Positions 1 through 8,400 of a stretch of 64,000 nt of DNA are shown here, in pieces. Source of the stretch: Desulfobulbaceae bacterium BRH_c16a (lineage in GTDB: Bacteria > Desulfobacterota > Desulfobulbia > Desulfobulbales > Desulfocapsaceae); assembly GCA_000961725.1 (NCBI GenBank), contig LADS01000046.1, positions 62,001 to 126,000 of the forward strand, written 5' to 3'. How positions within the stretch are numbered: position 1 is the first letter of the stretch; each line of letters begins with the position of its first letter. The notes under the pieces were generated by a model that saw only the letters and a list, made by a program, of their open reading frames with translations, was not told the origin of the DNA and searched no databases. The position numbers and the translations under genes were made by a program.

Positions 1-1428
1 GCCCGGCAAAAAGACCATCGGCCTGGTGCATGAGTCTGGCAGGGTTCCGTTGAATTCTTTTGGCAATTCCCTTTTTTTCTCTTTGCCGAGCCCCATGAGC
101 AGGGCTTTCGATCCCTTGTTGACGGAGGGGCCGGTATAATCAAGAGTATCCTGAGAGACATTGGCGAAGACGAAGAGGTCCTGCTCCCATTGCACCCGTT
201 CCAGAACATGGACCCAAAGGGTGGCGAAGTCATTGATATCGATATCACCATCGGTAACGATGAGAAACTTTGTCAGAGAAAGTTGACCCTCTCCGAGGAT
301 TCGCAGGCCGCAGCCAAATGCTTCGCGAGGGTAACGGTCGGCGACCTTAGCCGCTGCAAGGCAGTGAAAACCGGTTTCACCGAATGTTTTCAAGGCCTTT
401 ACGCCTTTCATTACCAGCGGGAAGAGGGGAGAGAGTAAATCCTGGAGAAAATCTCCGATAAAAAAATCTTCCTGTCTGGGCCGGCCTACAACGGTTGCCG
501 GATAAATAGCTTTGTCACGATGATACAGGTGACTCGCCTGGAACACCGGATAATCATGTTGCAGCGAATCATAGCCGTAGTGGTCGCCGAAAGGGCCTTC
601 AGGTCGCCGTATGTGGGGCGGCACCTGTCCCTTGATGGCGAATTCGACATTGGCAACAAGCCGATGACCGCCCAAAGGATCTCTCGTCATCTGCAGTTTG
701 TCGCCGATGAGCAGGGAGGTGAGCATCAGTTCGGGCAGATCCTCGGGGAGCGGGGCAATTGCCGCGAGCATCAGTGCCGGCGGACCTCCGATAAAGAGGG
801 TCATCGGCAGGGCTTTGTTCAGCTTCTCGGCTTCATAATAATGATACCCTCCCCCTTTATGAATCTGCCAGTGAATTCCAGTGGTTGCATCGTCATGCCG
901 CTGGATGCGGTACATGCCGAGGTTGTGACCTCTTCCGCCCGGATGTTCCGTATATACCAGTGGGAGTGTTACAAAAGGTCCGCCGTCGCTGTGCCAGGAG
1001 GTCAGCATCGGCAGGGAACTGAGTTGAGGCGGGCGTTGCAGGTTTTCGAGGACAGGCCCTGCTGTGGCGTTTTTCATGCCGATTTTCAGGCCGTCGACGA
1101 AAAGCTGACGGTTTTCCCACAGTTTTCCCAGTGACAGCGGCATGACGGATTCCATCAACCTGACGATATCCCTGACGAATTGCTGTGGCTTGTTGCCGAA
1201 GGCGAGTTCCAGCCGCTTATTGGTCCCGAAGAGGTTGGTGGTGACGGGGAATTGTGAACCTTTGACTCGAGTGAAAAGAAGAGCAGGCCCGCCTTTGGCT
1301 ATAACTCGCCGATGGATTTCGGCAATTTCCAGATGGGGATCGACTTCCTCGTCGATAATAAGTAACTGATGTTCCCGTTTCAGCAGGTCCAGATAACTGC
1401 GTAAATCGTGCAACTTGACAATGCCCAC
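1..1428 (-). CDS. UbiD-family decarboxylase, 3' end beyond the left edge
   Basis: The minus-strand frame is open from a GTG at 1428 to the window edge (476 codons), so the C-terminus is missing. It starts six bases after a perfect AAGGAG (1435-1440), which settles the GTG start. The translation carries UbiD-family landmarks: an N-terminal stretch reading LHDLRSYLDLL, the NLGMYR segment that binds the prenylated-FMN/metal site, HWQIHKG, and EGPFGDHYGYD. Family members decarboxylate aromatic or alpha,beta-unsaturated acids using prenylated FMN made by UbiX. In anaerobes with the futalosine route a UbiD relative of about 600 residues (MqnL type) serves menaquinone synthesis; that is the most likely role but is inference. 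It is the last gene seen of a three-gene minus-strand operon, three bases after the preceding small gene. Confidence 0.9.
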   Translation of the reverse strand, partial: MGIVKLHDLRSYLDLLKREHQLLIIDEEVDPHLEIAEIHRRVIAKGGPALLFTRVKGSQFPVTTNLFGTNKRLELAFGNKPQQFVRDIVRLMESVMPLSLGKLWENRQLFVDGLKIGMKNATAGPVLENLQRPPQLSSLPMLTSWHSDGGPFVTLPLVYTEHPGGRGHNLGMYRIQRHDDATTGIHWQIHKGGGYHYYEAEKLNKALPMTLFIGGPPALMLAAIAPLPEDLPELMLTSLLIGDKLQMTRDPLGGHRLVANVEFAIKGQVPPHIRRPEGPFGDHYGYDSLQHDYPVFQASHLYHRDKAIYPATVVGRPRQEDFFIGDFLQDLLSPLFPLVMKGVKALKTFGETGFHCLAAAKVADRYPREAFGCGLRILGEGQLSLTKFLIVTDGDIDINDFATLWVHVLERVQWEQDLFVFANVSQDTLDYTGPSVNKGSKALLMGLGKEKKRELPKEFNGTLPDSCTRPMVFLPG

Positions 1429-1431
1429 AGA

Positions 1432-1680
1432 TTACTCCTTGGTAGTATGATGATGATGCGGATCGAGGAGGAAGTAGCGATGATATTCATCCTTGCTGAG
1501 GTGCTTTTTCAGAAGCACGAAAAAAGAATCGACATATTGGAGGATTTCTTCGCTGGAAAGTCTTGCGGCGAGCAGTTCGGCAAGTTCCTTGCGGCCGCTC
1601 AATCTGAGGAAAGTGATGAAGGATTGTCGATCGATTTCATCAGTCAGGCCAAAGCACATTTTGGTTGGATCAAGATTCAT
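1432..1680 (-). CDS. Small protein with His-rich C-terminus, unknown function
   Basis: An 82-residue frame starting at ATG 1680 and ending three bases before the UbiD-family start. Its stop region lies next to the ribosome-binding site of the next gene, so the two are probably co-translated. The protein is mostly helical by eye, without membrane segments or a signal peptide, and ends in DPHHHHTTKE, a four-histidine cluster that could bind metal. No domain was recognised. The tight spacing and operon position between yjbQ and the decarboxylase support it as a real gene; the Shine-Dalgarno is poor. Function unknown. Confidence 0.65.
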   Translation of the reverse strand: MNLDPTKMCFGLTDEIDRQSFITFLRLSGRKELAELLAARLSSEEILQYVDSFFVLLKKHLSKDEYHRYFLLDPHHHHTTKE

Positions 1681-1731
1681 GGCGGTTTATTGTAAAGGAA
1701 TGAGAGAGAAATATGAAGTAATAGGAGAAGA

Positions 1732-2139
1732 TTATCTGGAATCGGCGACTATTTTCCATCGGACGGTACGCGCGCGCGGTCCATCGAATTCGCAGAAAAA
1801 TATTTTTTGCCAGGTCCCCAGCAGAATCTTGCCGTTTTCAATGAGAACGGTGAGCGCCCCGCCGGTCAGCAAGGTCATAATGTGAGCAGCTGAATTTCCT
1901 TCCGCATGCCTGTAGCCGAGGTCTCTAGGGACGATGTGCGCCAAACCTTTGAGGATATCGCGGCAGACATCGGGATCGGCGCCTTCATTAATGGTCAGTC
2001 CGGCTGTGGTGTGAGGATTGAACAGCTGTATCACTCCGGAAGAAACCGACTCACTCTGAACGATGTGTTCCACCTCGTCGGTGATATCGATCATCTCCAT
2101 TCTGGAGGTCGTAGAAAGTTTCAATTGGCCCGGAACCAT
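1732..2139 (-). CDS. yjbQ: YjbQ family (UPF0047) protein
   Basis: A 135-residue protein of the YjbQ/UPF0047 family, a compact single-domain beta fold. Typical landmarks are FNPHTTAGLTINEGADPDV, with the conserved His-Thr-Thr and Asn-Glu, and the HIMTLLTG segment near the end. Members can act as a weak thiamine-phosphate synthase in complementation tests, but the physiological role is not settled. The open frame extends upstream to 2157, but the AAGGAG sits 6 bases before ATG 2139, so that start is chosen. It is the first gene of the minus-strand operon that continues into the small His-tailed protein and the UbiD-family enzyme. Confidence 0.9.
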   Translation of the reverse strand: MVPGQLKLSTTSRMEMIDITDEVEHIVQSESVSSGVIQLFNPHTTAGLTINEGADPDVCRDILKGLAHIVPRDLGYRHAEGNSAAHIMTLLTGGALTVLIENGKILLGTWQKIFFCEFDGPRARTVRWKIVADSR

Positions 2140-2172
2140 TTTTTCTCCTTCTATCAATTCACAATGGCTTTT

Positions 2173-2207
2173 GTTGCGTTGAATTTTCTGAGTAACTTCA
2201 ACGCAAC
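2173..2207. promoter_or_regulatory. 11-bp perfect inverted repeat at the yjbQ transcription start
   Basis: Arms GTTGCGTTGAA (2173-2183) and TTCAACGCAAC (2197-2207) are exact reverse complements separated by 13 bases. One arm abuts the -10 box of the yjbQ promoter. It could be a repressor operator or form a hairpin at the 5' end of the mRNA. There is no T-run in either direction of the kind a terminator needs. Confidence 0.6.
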
Positions 2208-2236
2208 AGTATAGGTTCTTTTACGGATTCAGTCAA
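2208..2236 (-). promoter_or_regulatory. Sigma-70 promoter for yjbQ operon
   Basis: Read on the minus strand: -35 TTGACT (2236-2231), a 17-base spacer, and -10 TATACT (2213-2208). The predicted start of transcription is near 2200, some 60 bases before the yjbQ start codon. Confidence 0.7.
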
Positions 2237-2415
2237 TCCTTGCCAACAAGGATAAGAGTGCGATGAAAACCAACACTCTCAAGAACAAGCATGGGTGGCA
2301 CTGCAAGATCTCTTATGACTTCACAATGTCTTATTGATATTAACATGTCTAAATATGTAGCCGGAAATATAAGAAATCCGTCATTGCTCTTTTGCCCAGG
2401 AGAACTGTTCTTGAC

Positions 2416-2446
2416 TTGACATTAACCCTTTTACGAATACTATAAT
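2416..2446 (+). promoter_or_regulatory. Sigma-70 promoter for the GT5 gene
   Basis: Consensus TTGACA (2416-2421) and consensus TATAAT (2441-2446) with a 19-base spacer, or TACTAT at 2438 with 16 bases. The predicted start near 2453 leaves a leader of about 34 bases before the ATG at 2487. Confidence 0.6.
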
Positions 2447-2486
2447 GATTTGTAAGTAATGAAATTTACGTATTGAGGATGCAGAA

Positions 2487-4187
2487 ATGCATCTTTTTCG
2501 GGTGGTTCAAAAAACTGTAAGGGAGGGCCGGAAAAAGGTGATGGCAGAGCGGGGCGAGCAAATGAAGAAAATCTGGATGCTCAGCAGAGAGTATGGTGAG
2601 ATCGCCGGCGCAGGAGGGGTAAAGGATGTTGTTTGCCAATTGGCAGAGGCATTGGCTCGTTGGAGCGGCAGGTCGGTTCATGTGGTGTTGCCCTTATACG
2701 GCTTCATCAACGCCGAAAAACATGGATTCAAGCCTCTGCCGGATCCTTTTTGTCATGGTCGGGAACTTTGCCTGCAGATAGAAATGAACGAGCCTGACCG
2801 ATACGTTGCCGAAGAAGTCCGTTATTATAAACATGTCATGAATAAGGTTCATGTTTATTTGGTCGATGCGGAGCGATATCGACAGAAGACCGATGTATAC
2901 ACCTACAGCGAAGAAGATGAAAACAAGATCCCGTGGCAGAAAAGAGCGACGGGGCATCATGATTATTTCGCGATGAACCTTCTCCTGCAAAAAGCAGCGC
3001 TCGAGTTGATGATCGTTCTGGGTGAAAAACCCGATATTATTCACTGCCATGACGGACATACAGCTGTTTTGCCGGCACTTATCCGTGAGAATGCGGGATA
3101 TAGATCCTATTTCAGGGAAACGGGTTGTCTCGTAACTATCCATAATGCGGGATACGGTTATCACCAGGAAATTTTTGATATTCCTTATGCAGTTTCCATT
3201 ACCGCTTTGCCCCTTCATATTATCGAAGACAATCAGCTGGATAAAAAATTCGACCCTTTTCTTGTTGCCGGCAACTATGCCATTGTCAATACGGTAAGCG
3301 AAAATTATGCCAGGGAATTACAGGAAACGGAAAGCGATCGTCTGACCGGCTGGCTGGGTCATGAGCTGTTGAAGCGGAATGTTGTGTTGGAGGGGGTTAC
3401 CAACGGTATCGAGCCGTCATCATTTAAATCGGCCATGATTGCCGGGGACGATCGGTCGATGCTGTTTGATCCTGGTGTCGGGGAAGACACCTTGGCCGGC
3501 AAGACACGCTGTAAGGAATCACTTCTCGAACAATTGGCGGAGGACGCTCTCTTCCCGAATGTTCGGTGTTTCGGACGGCTGGAAAACAACGCGCTGAAAC
3601 CGCTGTTCACCTTTATCGGCCGTTTAAGCGAACAGAAAGGTGTCGATATCCTGATTGAGGTGCTGGAGGTTTTTCTCGCGAGAAACCCTCGGGTCCAGAT
3701 GGTGGTGCTTGGAACCGGAGGAAGCGATATCGACGACCGTTTGATACAACTCACCGGAGACCGCTTGCAGGGCAGGATGTGTTTTTTGCAGGGATACAGT
3801 ACCGATCTTGCCAACAAGGTTTTTGCGGCAGGGGATTTCTTTGTGGTTCCTTCACGCTACGAACCGTGTGGTTTGACTGATTTCATCGCTCAGCTTTTTG
3901 GCAATATTCCCGTAGTTCACAGTGTCGGGGGCTTGGTCAAGGTGATCGACGGGATGACCGGACTCGCATATAAAGAGGATTCTCCAGACGATCTGCTCCG
4001 GGCGCTGGAAAGAGCTCTCGCTGTCTACGACGATCAGGAACTGAAAAGAAAAATTCAATTTCAGGCTGTCAAGGAAATCGAAGACAACTATACATGGTCG
4101 AAGGTTAAGGAAAAGTATTTGGATTTGTACAAAAAAGCCAGGAATAGTCAATTGTGCAGGGACATTGTCGGTATGCATGGAAAATAA
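2487..4187 (+). CDS. glgA: GT5 glycogen/starch synthase homologue with altered N-terminal motif
   Basis: A 566-residue GT-B fold glycosyltransferase of family GT5, which adds glucose from ADP- or UDP-glucose to an alpha-1,4-glucan. Supporting segments are DIIHCHDGHTAVLPAL and TIHNAGYGYHQEIF in the N-terminal Rossmann domain, and FIGRLSEQKGVDIL, VPSRYEPCGLT and HSVGGLVKVI in the C-terminal one. At 566 residues it is longer than the usual 480. The conserved K-x-G-G-L near the N-terminus of glycogen synthases reads GAGGVKD here, so the lysine that contacts ADP-glucose is absent. GAGG at 2474-2479 supports ATG 2487; homology begins at MKKIW (2562). GapA and a PPDK-like gene follow on the same strand. 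The exact sugar donor is uncertain. Confidence 0.82.
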   Translation: MHLFRVVQKTVREGRKKVMAERGEQMKKIWMLSREYGEIAGAGGVKDVVCQLAEALARWSGRSVHVVLPLYGFINAEKHGFKPLPDPFCHGRELCLQIEMNEPDRYVAEEVRYYKHVMNKVHVYLVDAERYRQKTDVYTYSEEDENKIPWQKRATGHHDYFAMNLLLQKAALELMIVLGEKPDIIHCHDGHTAVLPALIRENAGYRSYFRETGCLVTIHNAGYGYHQEIFDIPYAVSITALPLHIIEDNQLDKKFDPFLVAGNYAIVNTVSENYARELQETESDRLTGWLGHELLKRNVVLEGVTNGIEPSSFKSAMIAGDDRSMLFDPGVGEDTLAGKTRCKESLLEQLAEDALFPNVRCFGRLENNALKPLFTFIGRLSEQKGVDILIEVLEVFLARNPRVQMVVLGTGGSDIDDRLIQLTGDRLQGRMCFLQGYSTDLANKVFAAGDFFVVPSRYEPCGLTDFIAQLFGNIPVVHSVGGLVKVIDGMTGLAYKEDSPDDLLRALERALAVYDDQELKRKIQFQAVKEIEDNYTWSKVKEKYLDLYKKARNSQLCRDIVGMHGK

Positions 4188-4291
4188 TCGCTGGGCAAAT
4201 GGAGCTTGTAGGTATGCCTGAGAAGCCTGAAAAAGAGTCAGGGATTTTCCGGGCACGCAGATATAACTGAACGTTTACAGGAGATAGAGAC

Positions 4292-5296
4292 ATGACGGTG
4301 AAAATTGGTATTAACGGATTCGGACGGATTGGCAGGAATATCTTCAGAGCACTGAGCAAGGATAAAGCCTTTGCCGACGTAGAGGTTGTGGCGATAAACG
4401 ATTTGACCGATAACAAAATGCTCGCCCACCTTCTGAAATATGATTCGATAATGGGGGTATACGAAAAGGAGGTTACGAGCAATGATCAGGGAATTGTCGT
4501 TGACGGCCGGCAGATCATGGTTTCAAGTCATCGCAATCCGGCAGAGATCGCCTGGGGTGCCCAGGGTGTCGAATATGTGGCGGAGTGTACCGGCATCTTT
4601 CGCGATGCGGAATCGGCCCAGGCCCATATCGATGGCGGTGCATCCAAGGTAATCATCTCGGCGCCCGCCAAAGGGAACGTGAAAACCTTCGTGATGGGAG
4701 TGAACGAGGACGAGTACGATCCGACGGTTCATCATGTCGTTTCGAACGCCTCCTGTACCACCAACTGCCTTGCCCCGTTTGCCAAGGTGATACTGGATAA
4801 GTTCGGGATCAAGCGAGGACTCATGACAACCGTCCATGCCTACACCGGCGATCAGCGGCTCCTCGATTTTCCTCATTCCGATCCCCGTCGGGCACGAGCT
4901 GCGGCACTGTCGATGATCCCGACCAAAACCGGCGCGGCTGCGGCGGTATCGCTGGTTATTCCTGAACTGAAAGGAAAATTCGACGGGCTGGCGGTGAGGG
5001 TTCCGACTCCCACTGTCTCACTTGTCGATGCGGTAATGGAAGTGGAGAGGGAAACCACAGTGGACGAAGTCAATCAGGCTCTGAAGGAAGCCGCCAACAG
5101 ATATCTGGCATACACAGAACTGCCGCTGGTTTCAATCGATTTTCAGGGCAACGCCCATTCATCGATCATCGATGGACAGTGCACGAAAGTAATCGGCAGC
5201 ACGGTGAAAGTAATGAGCTGGTACGACAACGAATGGGGATACTCCAACAGGATGATCGATCTTATCCTGCATATGGAAGCAAATAAGGCAATCTGA
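4292..5296 (+). CDS. gapA: Glyceraldehyde-3-phosphate dehydrogenase, type I
   Basis: A full-length 334-residue phosphorylating GAPDH that interconverts glyceraldehyde-3-phosphate and 1,3-bisphosphoglycerate with NAD(P). It begins with the nucleotide-binding GINGFGRIGRN and has the active-site ASCTTNC with the catalytic cysteine at residue 155, followed by TVHAYTGDQRLLD. The C-terminus has the conserved SWYDNEWGYSNR. AGGAG lies eight bases before the ATG. A strong hairpin terminator follows 24 bases after the stop, so the unit probably ends here. Confidence 0.98.
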   Translation: MTVKIGINGFGRIGRNIFRALSKDKAFADVEVVAINDLTDNKMLAHLLKYDSIMGVYEKEVTSNDQGIVVDGRQIMVSSHRNPAEIAWGAQGVEYVAECTGIFRDAESAQAHIDGGASKVIISAPAKGNVKTFVMGVNEDEYDPTVHHVVSNASCTTNCLAPFAKVILDKFGIKRGLMTTVHAYTGDQRLLDFPHSDPRRARAAALSMIPTKTGAAAAVSLVIPELKGKFDGLAVRVPTPTVSLVDAVMEVERETTVDEVNQALKEAANRYLAYTELPLVSIDFQGNAHSSIIDGQCTKVIGSTVKVMSWYDNEWGYSNRMIDLILHMEANKAI

Positions 5297-5319
5297 TACC
5301 GAGAGCCTGGGGAAGTAAC

Positions 5320-5356
5320 TGCGTCTTTGGAGGGGGCTTCAAAGACGCATTTTTTT
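5320..5356 (+). terminator. Rho-independent terminator after gapA
   Basis: Arms TGCGTCTTTG (5320-5329) and CAAAGACGCA (5340-5349) pair perfectly around a 10-base loop and are followed by a run of seven T including the last stem base region. Confidence 0.9.
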
Positions 5357-5444
5357 AGCCCTTGCCACGGCCGGGCCTCATTCATTATACTCATTCGGAG
5401 TGGTTCATGGAAGACAGGTTGCAACACTATCCGGATAAAAAGAA

Positions 5445-8400
5445 ATGAAAATGAACGTTAATACTGCGTTGATAGAATCCGATGCGCTGAAAGCAAATCT
5501 TCTTGAGACCGCCGGAAATGTGGTCATTGACCCTGAGCTTCTGATCCTGCTCGAGGCGGTTGAACAGTTCAAGGGACTGCATGCGACGCTCGAGAAACTG
5601 CTCTATGAAGTCTGCCATCCGTTCCGTAACTGGAAAATCGTTTTACCGCAGCTTCGTAGTTTTGCCCTGAAGAATATAAACCATTATATAACGCACGACC
5701 GGGGCTCAGAGGCGTTTCAGCTTTTTGCCCGGCTCTTTTTTGAGGCGCTTCATGACAGTCAGCGGGATGTAAGTCTTCTCAGTCAGGCAGTCGGGGCGCA
5801 GATGGTGTGGCTCGATAAGACGGTCGGCAGGTTTACCATCGATGACCTTCAGCGGTTCGGGACGGAACTGAATGCGGTTTTCGATCGCCTCGCCGAGCTG
5901 GACAAGACCGACAGGGTGATAATGATGCAGATTGTCCATGGCCAGCATCCACTCACCAAAATAGCAAAGCAGTTGTTGACCCTTACTGAAAACGCCGGCA
6001 ACGTCTACGACTTTTACCCTCTCGCCCGCTTGATGCGGGTCGTTTTCGCCAGATGCTACCGCTATTGGCTGAAGGAGGATGATCCGTTGACCTGGTTCCT
6101 CGATCGCTGCAGCATTCCCGTCACCGATTTTCACTCCTCGCAACTGTTCACGGTTATTTCCCATGAGACGATGAGGAAACATCTCGAAGTGGTCAATGAG
6201 CTTGATCTTCAGCAGGAACCGAGAGCCGGACTCCAGATCATCCTCGATCTGCCTGATCACATCGATATCGTCAAATACTATCGGGCGATGCCGAATAATC
6301 TGGTGGAGGCGGAAGATGTTTTCAGTCGGATTGAACAACAGGGACAATCTTCTCTTCATCACTTTAATGAAAACAGAAAACTACTGTTTTTATTCAAAAT
6401 AATGGACACCAACGGGTTGTATCTGATCCATGAGGAAACCCTGCGGGAAATCAATCGCAGTCTTGTTCAACTGATCAGACAGCAGAGTTTTGAAGAGATC
6501 GAGGAATTTCTGCTTACCGCATTCAAACTGCTGAAGGCCAATGTGCAAAAATTTCCTCATACCTCCCTTCAGTGCATCCAGGTTCTCGGCGGAGAGGTCT
6601 TCGACCGTGGCAACAGTCGCATGGTCGAGGCCTTTCTCTGGGGAGTTGTCCGGTTTGGCTTCCAGCATGCCAGTGTCGTGGGTGTCGATGAAAACTGGCA
6701 ACCCCTGGCCAATCCTGCCCATCTGGCCAATATTCGGGTGTGGCTGTACCTGATTATGCGCGAACCCAAATGGTGTTCGACCCTGTTTTCCGCCCTTATC
6801 ATTCACCTGAAACTCTCGGGAACCTGTGTCAAGGATACCGATCTGTTCCAGCGGGATATCACCCAGCTGCTCAACCACCCCATTGAGCCGATTTACAACC
6901 TGTCCAAGCAGTTCACCAAACTGATGCCGGTCTTCTTCAATGAAATCGGTTCCGAAGGAGAACTGCGCGATGTCTCTACCGAACTTGACGAAATCCACAA
7001 ACGCAAGGATCTGTTGATACATTTCCTGCGCAAACAGGGGCATGTCGAGAGTTCCAATCTCATCGTCGATTTCGTCCAAGCCATCTTCCTTTTCTGGAAG
7101 ACCCGGAATAAGACCATGCTTATTCCCTATATTCCGGAAGAGGTGTACAACCAGGTAGGCGGCTCCGGCGAGTTTGTCGACGAGCAGTTCGTTCTCGCCG
7201 AACGATTCTGGCAGGCAATGGCCATCGACAGAGTCCAGGACATCCTCCTGAAAGACAATAAGACCATCAGGGAATTCCTCTCGGCTCAGGATGACCTCAG
7301 GCCGTGCGAGGTGAGACGGTTCGAGCTGCTGATCAGGATGTATAAACTGCTCTATAAGAAATATAATCTCGGAGTGCAGCAGCTGCATTCGGAGATTCTG
7401 AAAGCCGTCAATGACGGCTTTCCGGAGATGGAGAGATTGCTCTCCGACCTCGGCCATTCCGATACCGAGCATTGTCTGGAAGCGCTCCTTACCGCCCTTG
7501 AGGGGCTGAAAAAAATCATTCTCTCGGAAGAGACATTCGAGGCCCAGGAAGATATCTACTATAAACGGCATATCGCCGTAGATATTCCTTCCGTGTACGG
7601 CCGTTACAAAGAGCGTAAATTCGATGCCCTCAGCCTGACCTTCCGTCTCGAGAATCTCGCCAACCTCTATCTGGAGAAACTGCCGGAGACGGTGAACCTG
7701 TCGATCATTACCCAGGCAACCTTCTATAACATCGTCCGGTGTATCAATTTCTTTATGCGGGCGCTGGCGATAGACGGAATTACTTCGCGGCGTCTGTCGA
7801 CCTACCTCTCGCTCCTCGAGGCCTCCCTGAAGGTCCGGCGTTTCTCCTATACCCAGTATCTGGATATTTTCCGAGGCATGTCGGAGGGAGTGAAAGACAT
7901 TATCTACGCGTTTTATACCAATCTTCACCAGAACAATCTGTCGATCATCATTCCGCAGATCGGCCGGGAAAATATTCTCGAAAAATTCAGTACCTTGTAC
8001 GATGAGTCTGAGGTCGGCACAACGGTGCAGCGGCTTTCCGAGGTATTCTTCCGCGAGTTGATTTCATCGACTTTCGGTCTGCAGCATCTCGATAATTTTA
8101 TTCTCCGCATCCTTCAGACTCTGGAAAACCAGAAGGACCTGCTTGACCAGGAAAAACTTGACCTGCTCATGACCTACAACCCGGAAAGGGCGCTTTCCCT
8201 TTTGCATAAACCGAATCCTTATACCAACAATTCCATCCATCTCGGCAACAAAGGGTATAACCTCGTGACCCTGATCGGCGACGGCAAACTGGTCCCGCCG
8301 GCTTTTGTGCTTACCACTGAGATTTTTCGTTGCCGGGAGATTGTCTTCGGATACCCCAAGACCCGGGCAGAGATTATGGATCGCATCCGCCAGGCCTTGA

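Larger units (their letters stand above)
2140..2486. other. Divergent intergenic region yjbQ / glgA
   Basis: A 347-base gene-free stretch between two divergent transcription units. It holds the yjbQ promoter and its inverted repeat on the left and the glgA promoter on the right. Between about 2240 and 2400 nothing further was recognised. Confidence 0.6.

Noticed and set aside
6390..7928. Minus-strand open frame of 512 codons within the PPDK-like gene
   Set aside because: Antisense shadow; the plus-strand frame continues through it with PPDK motifs further on.
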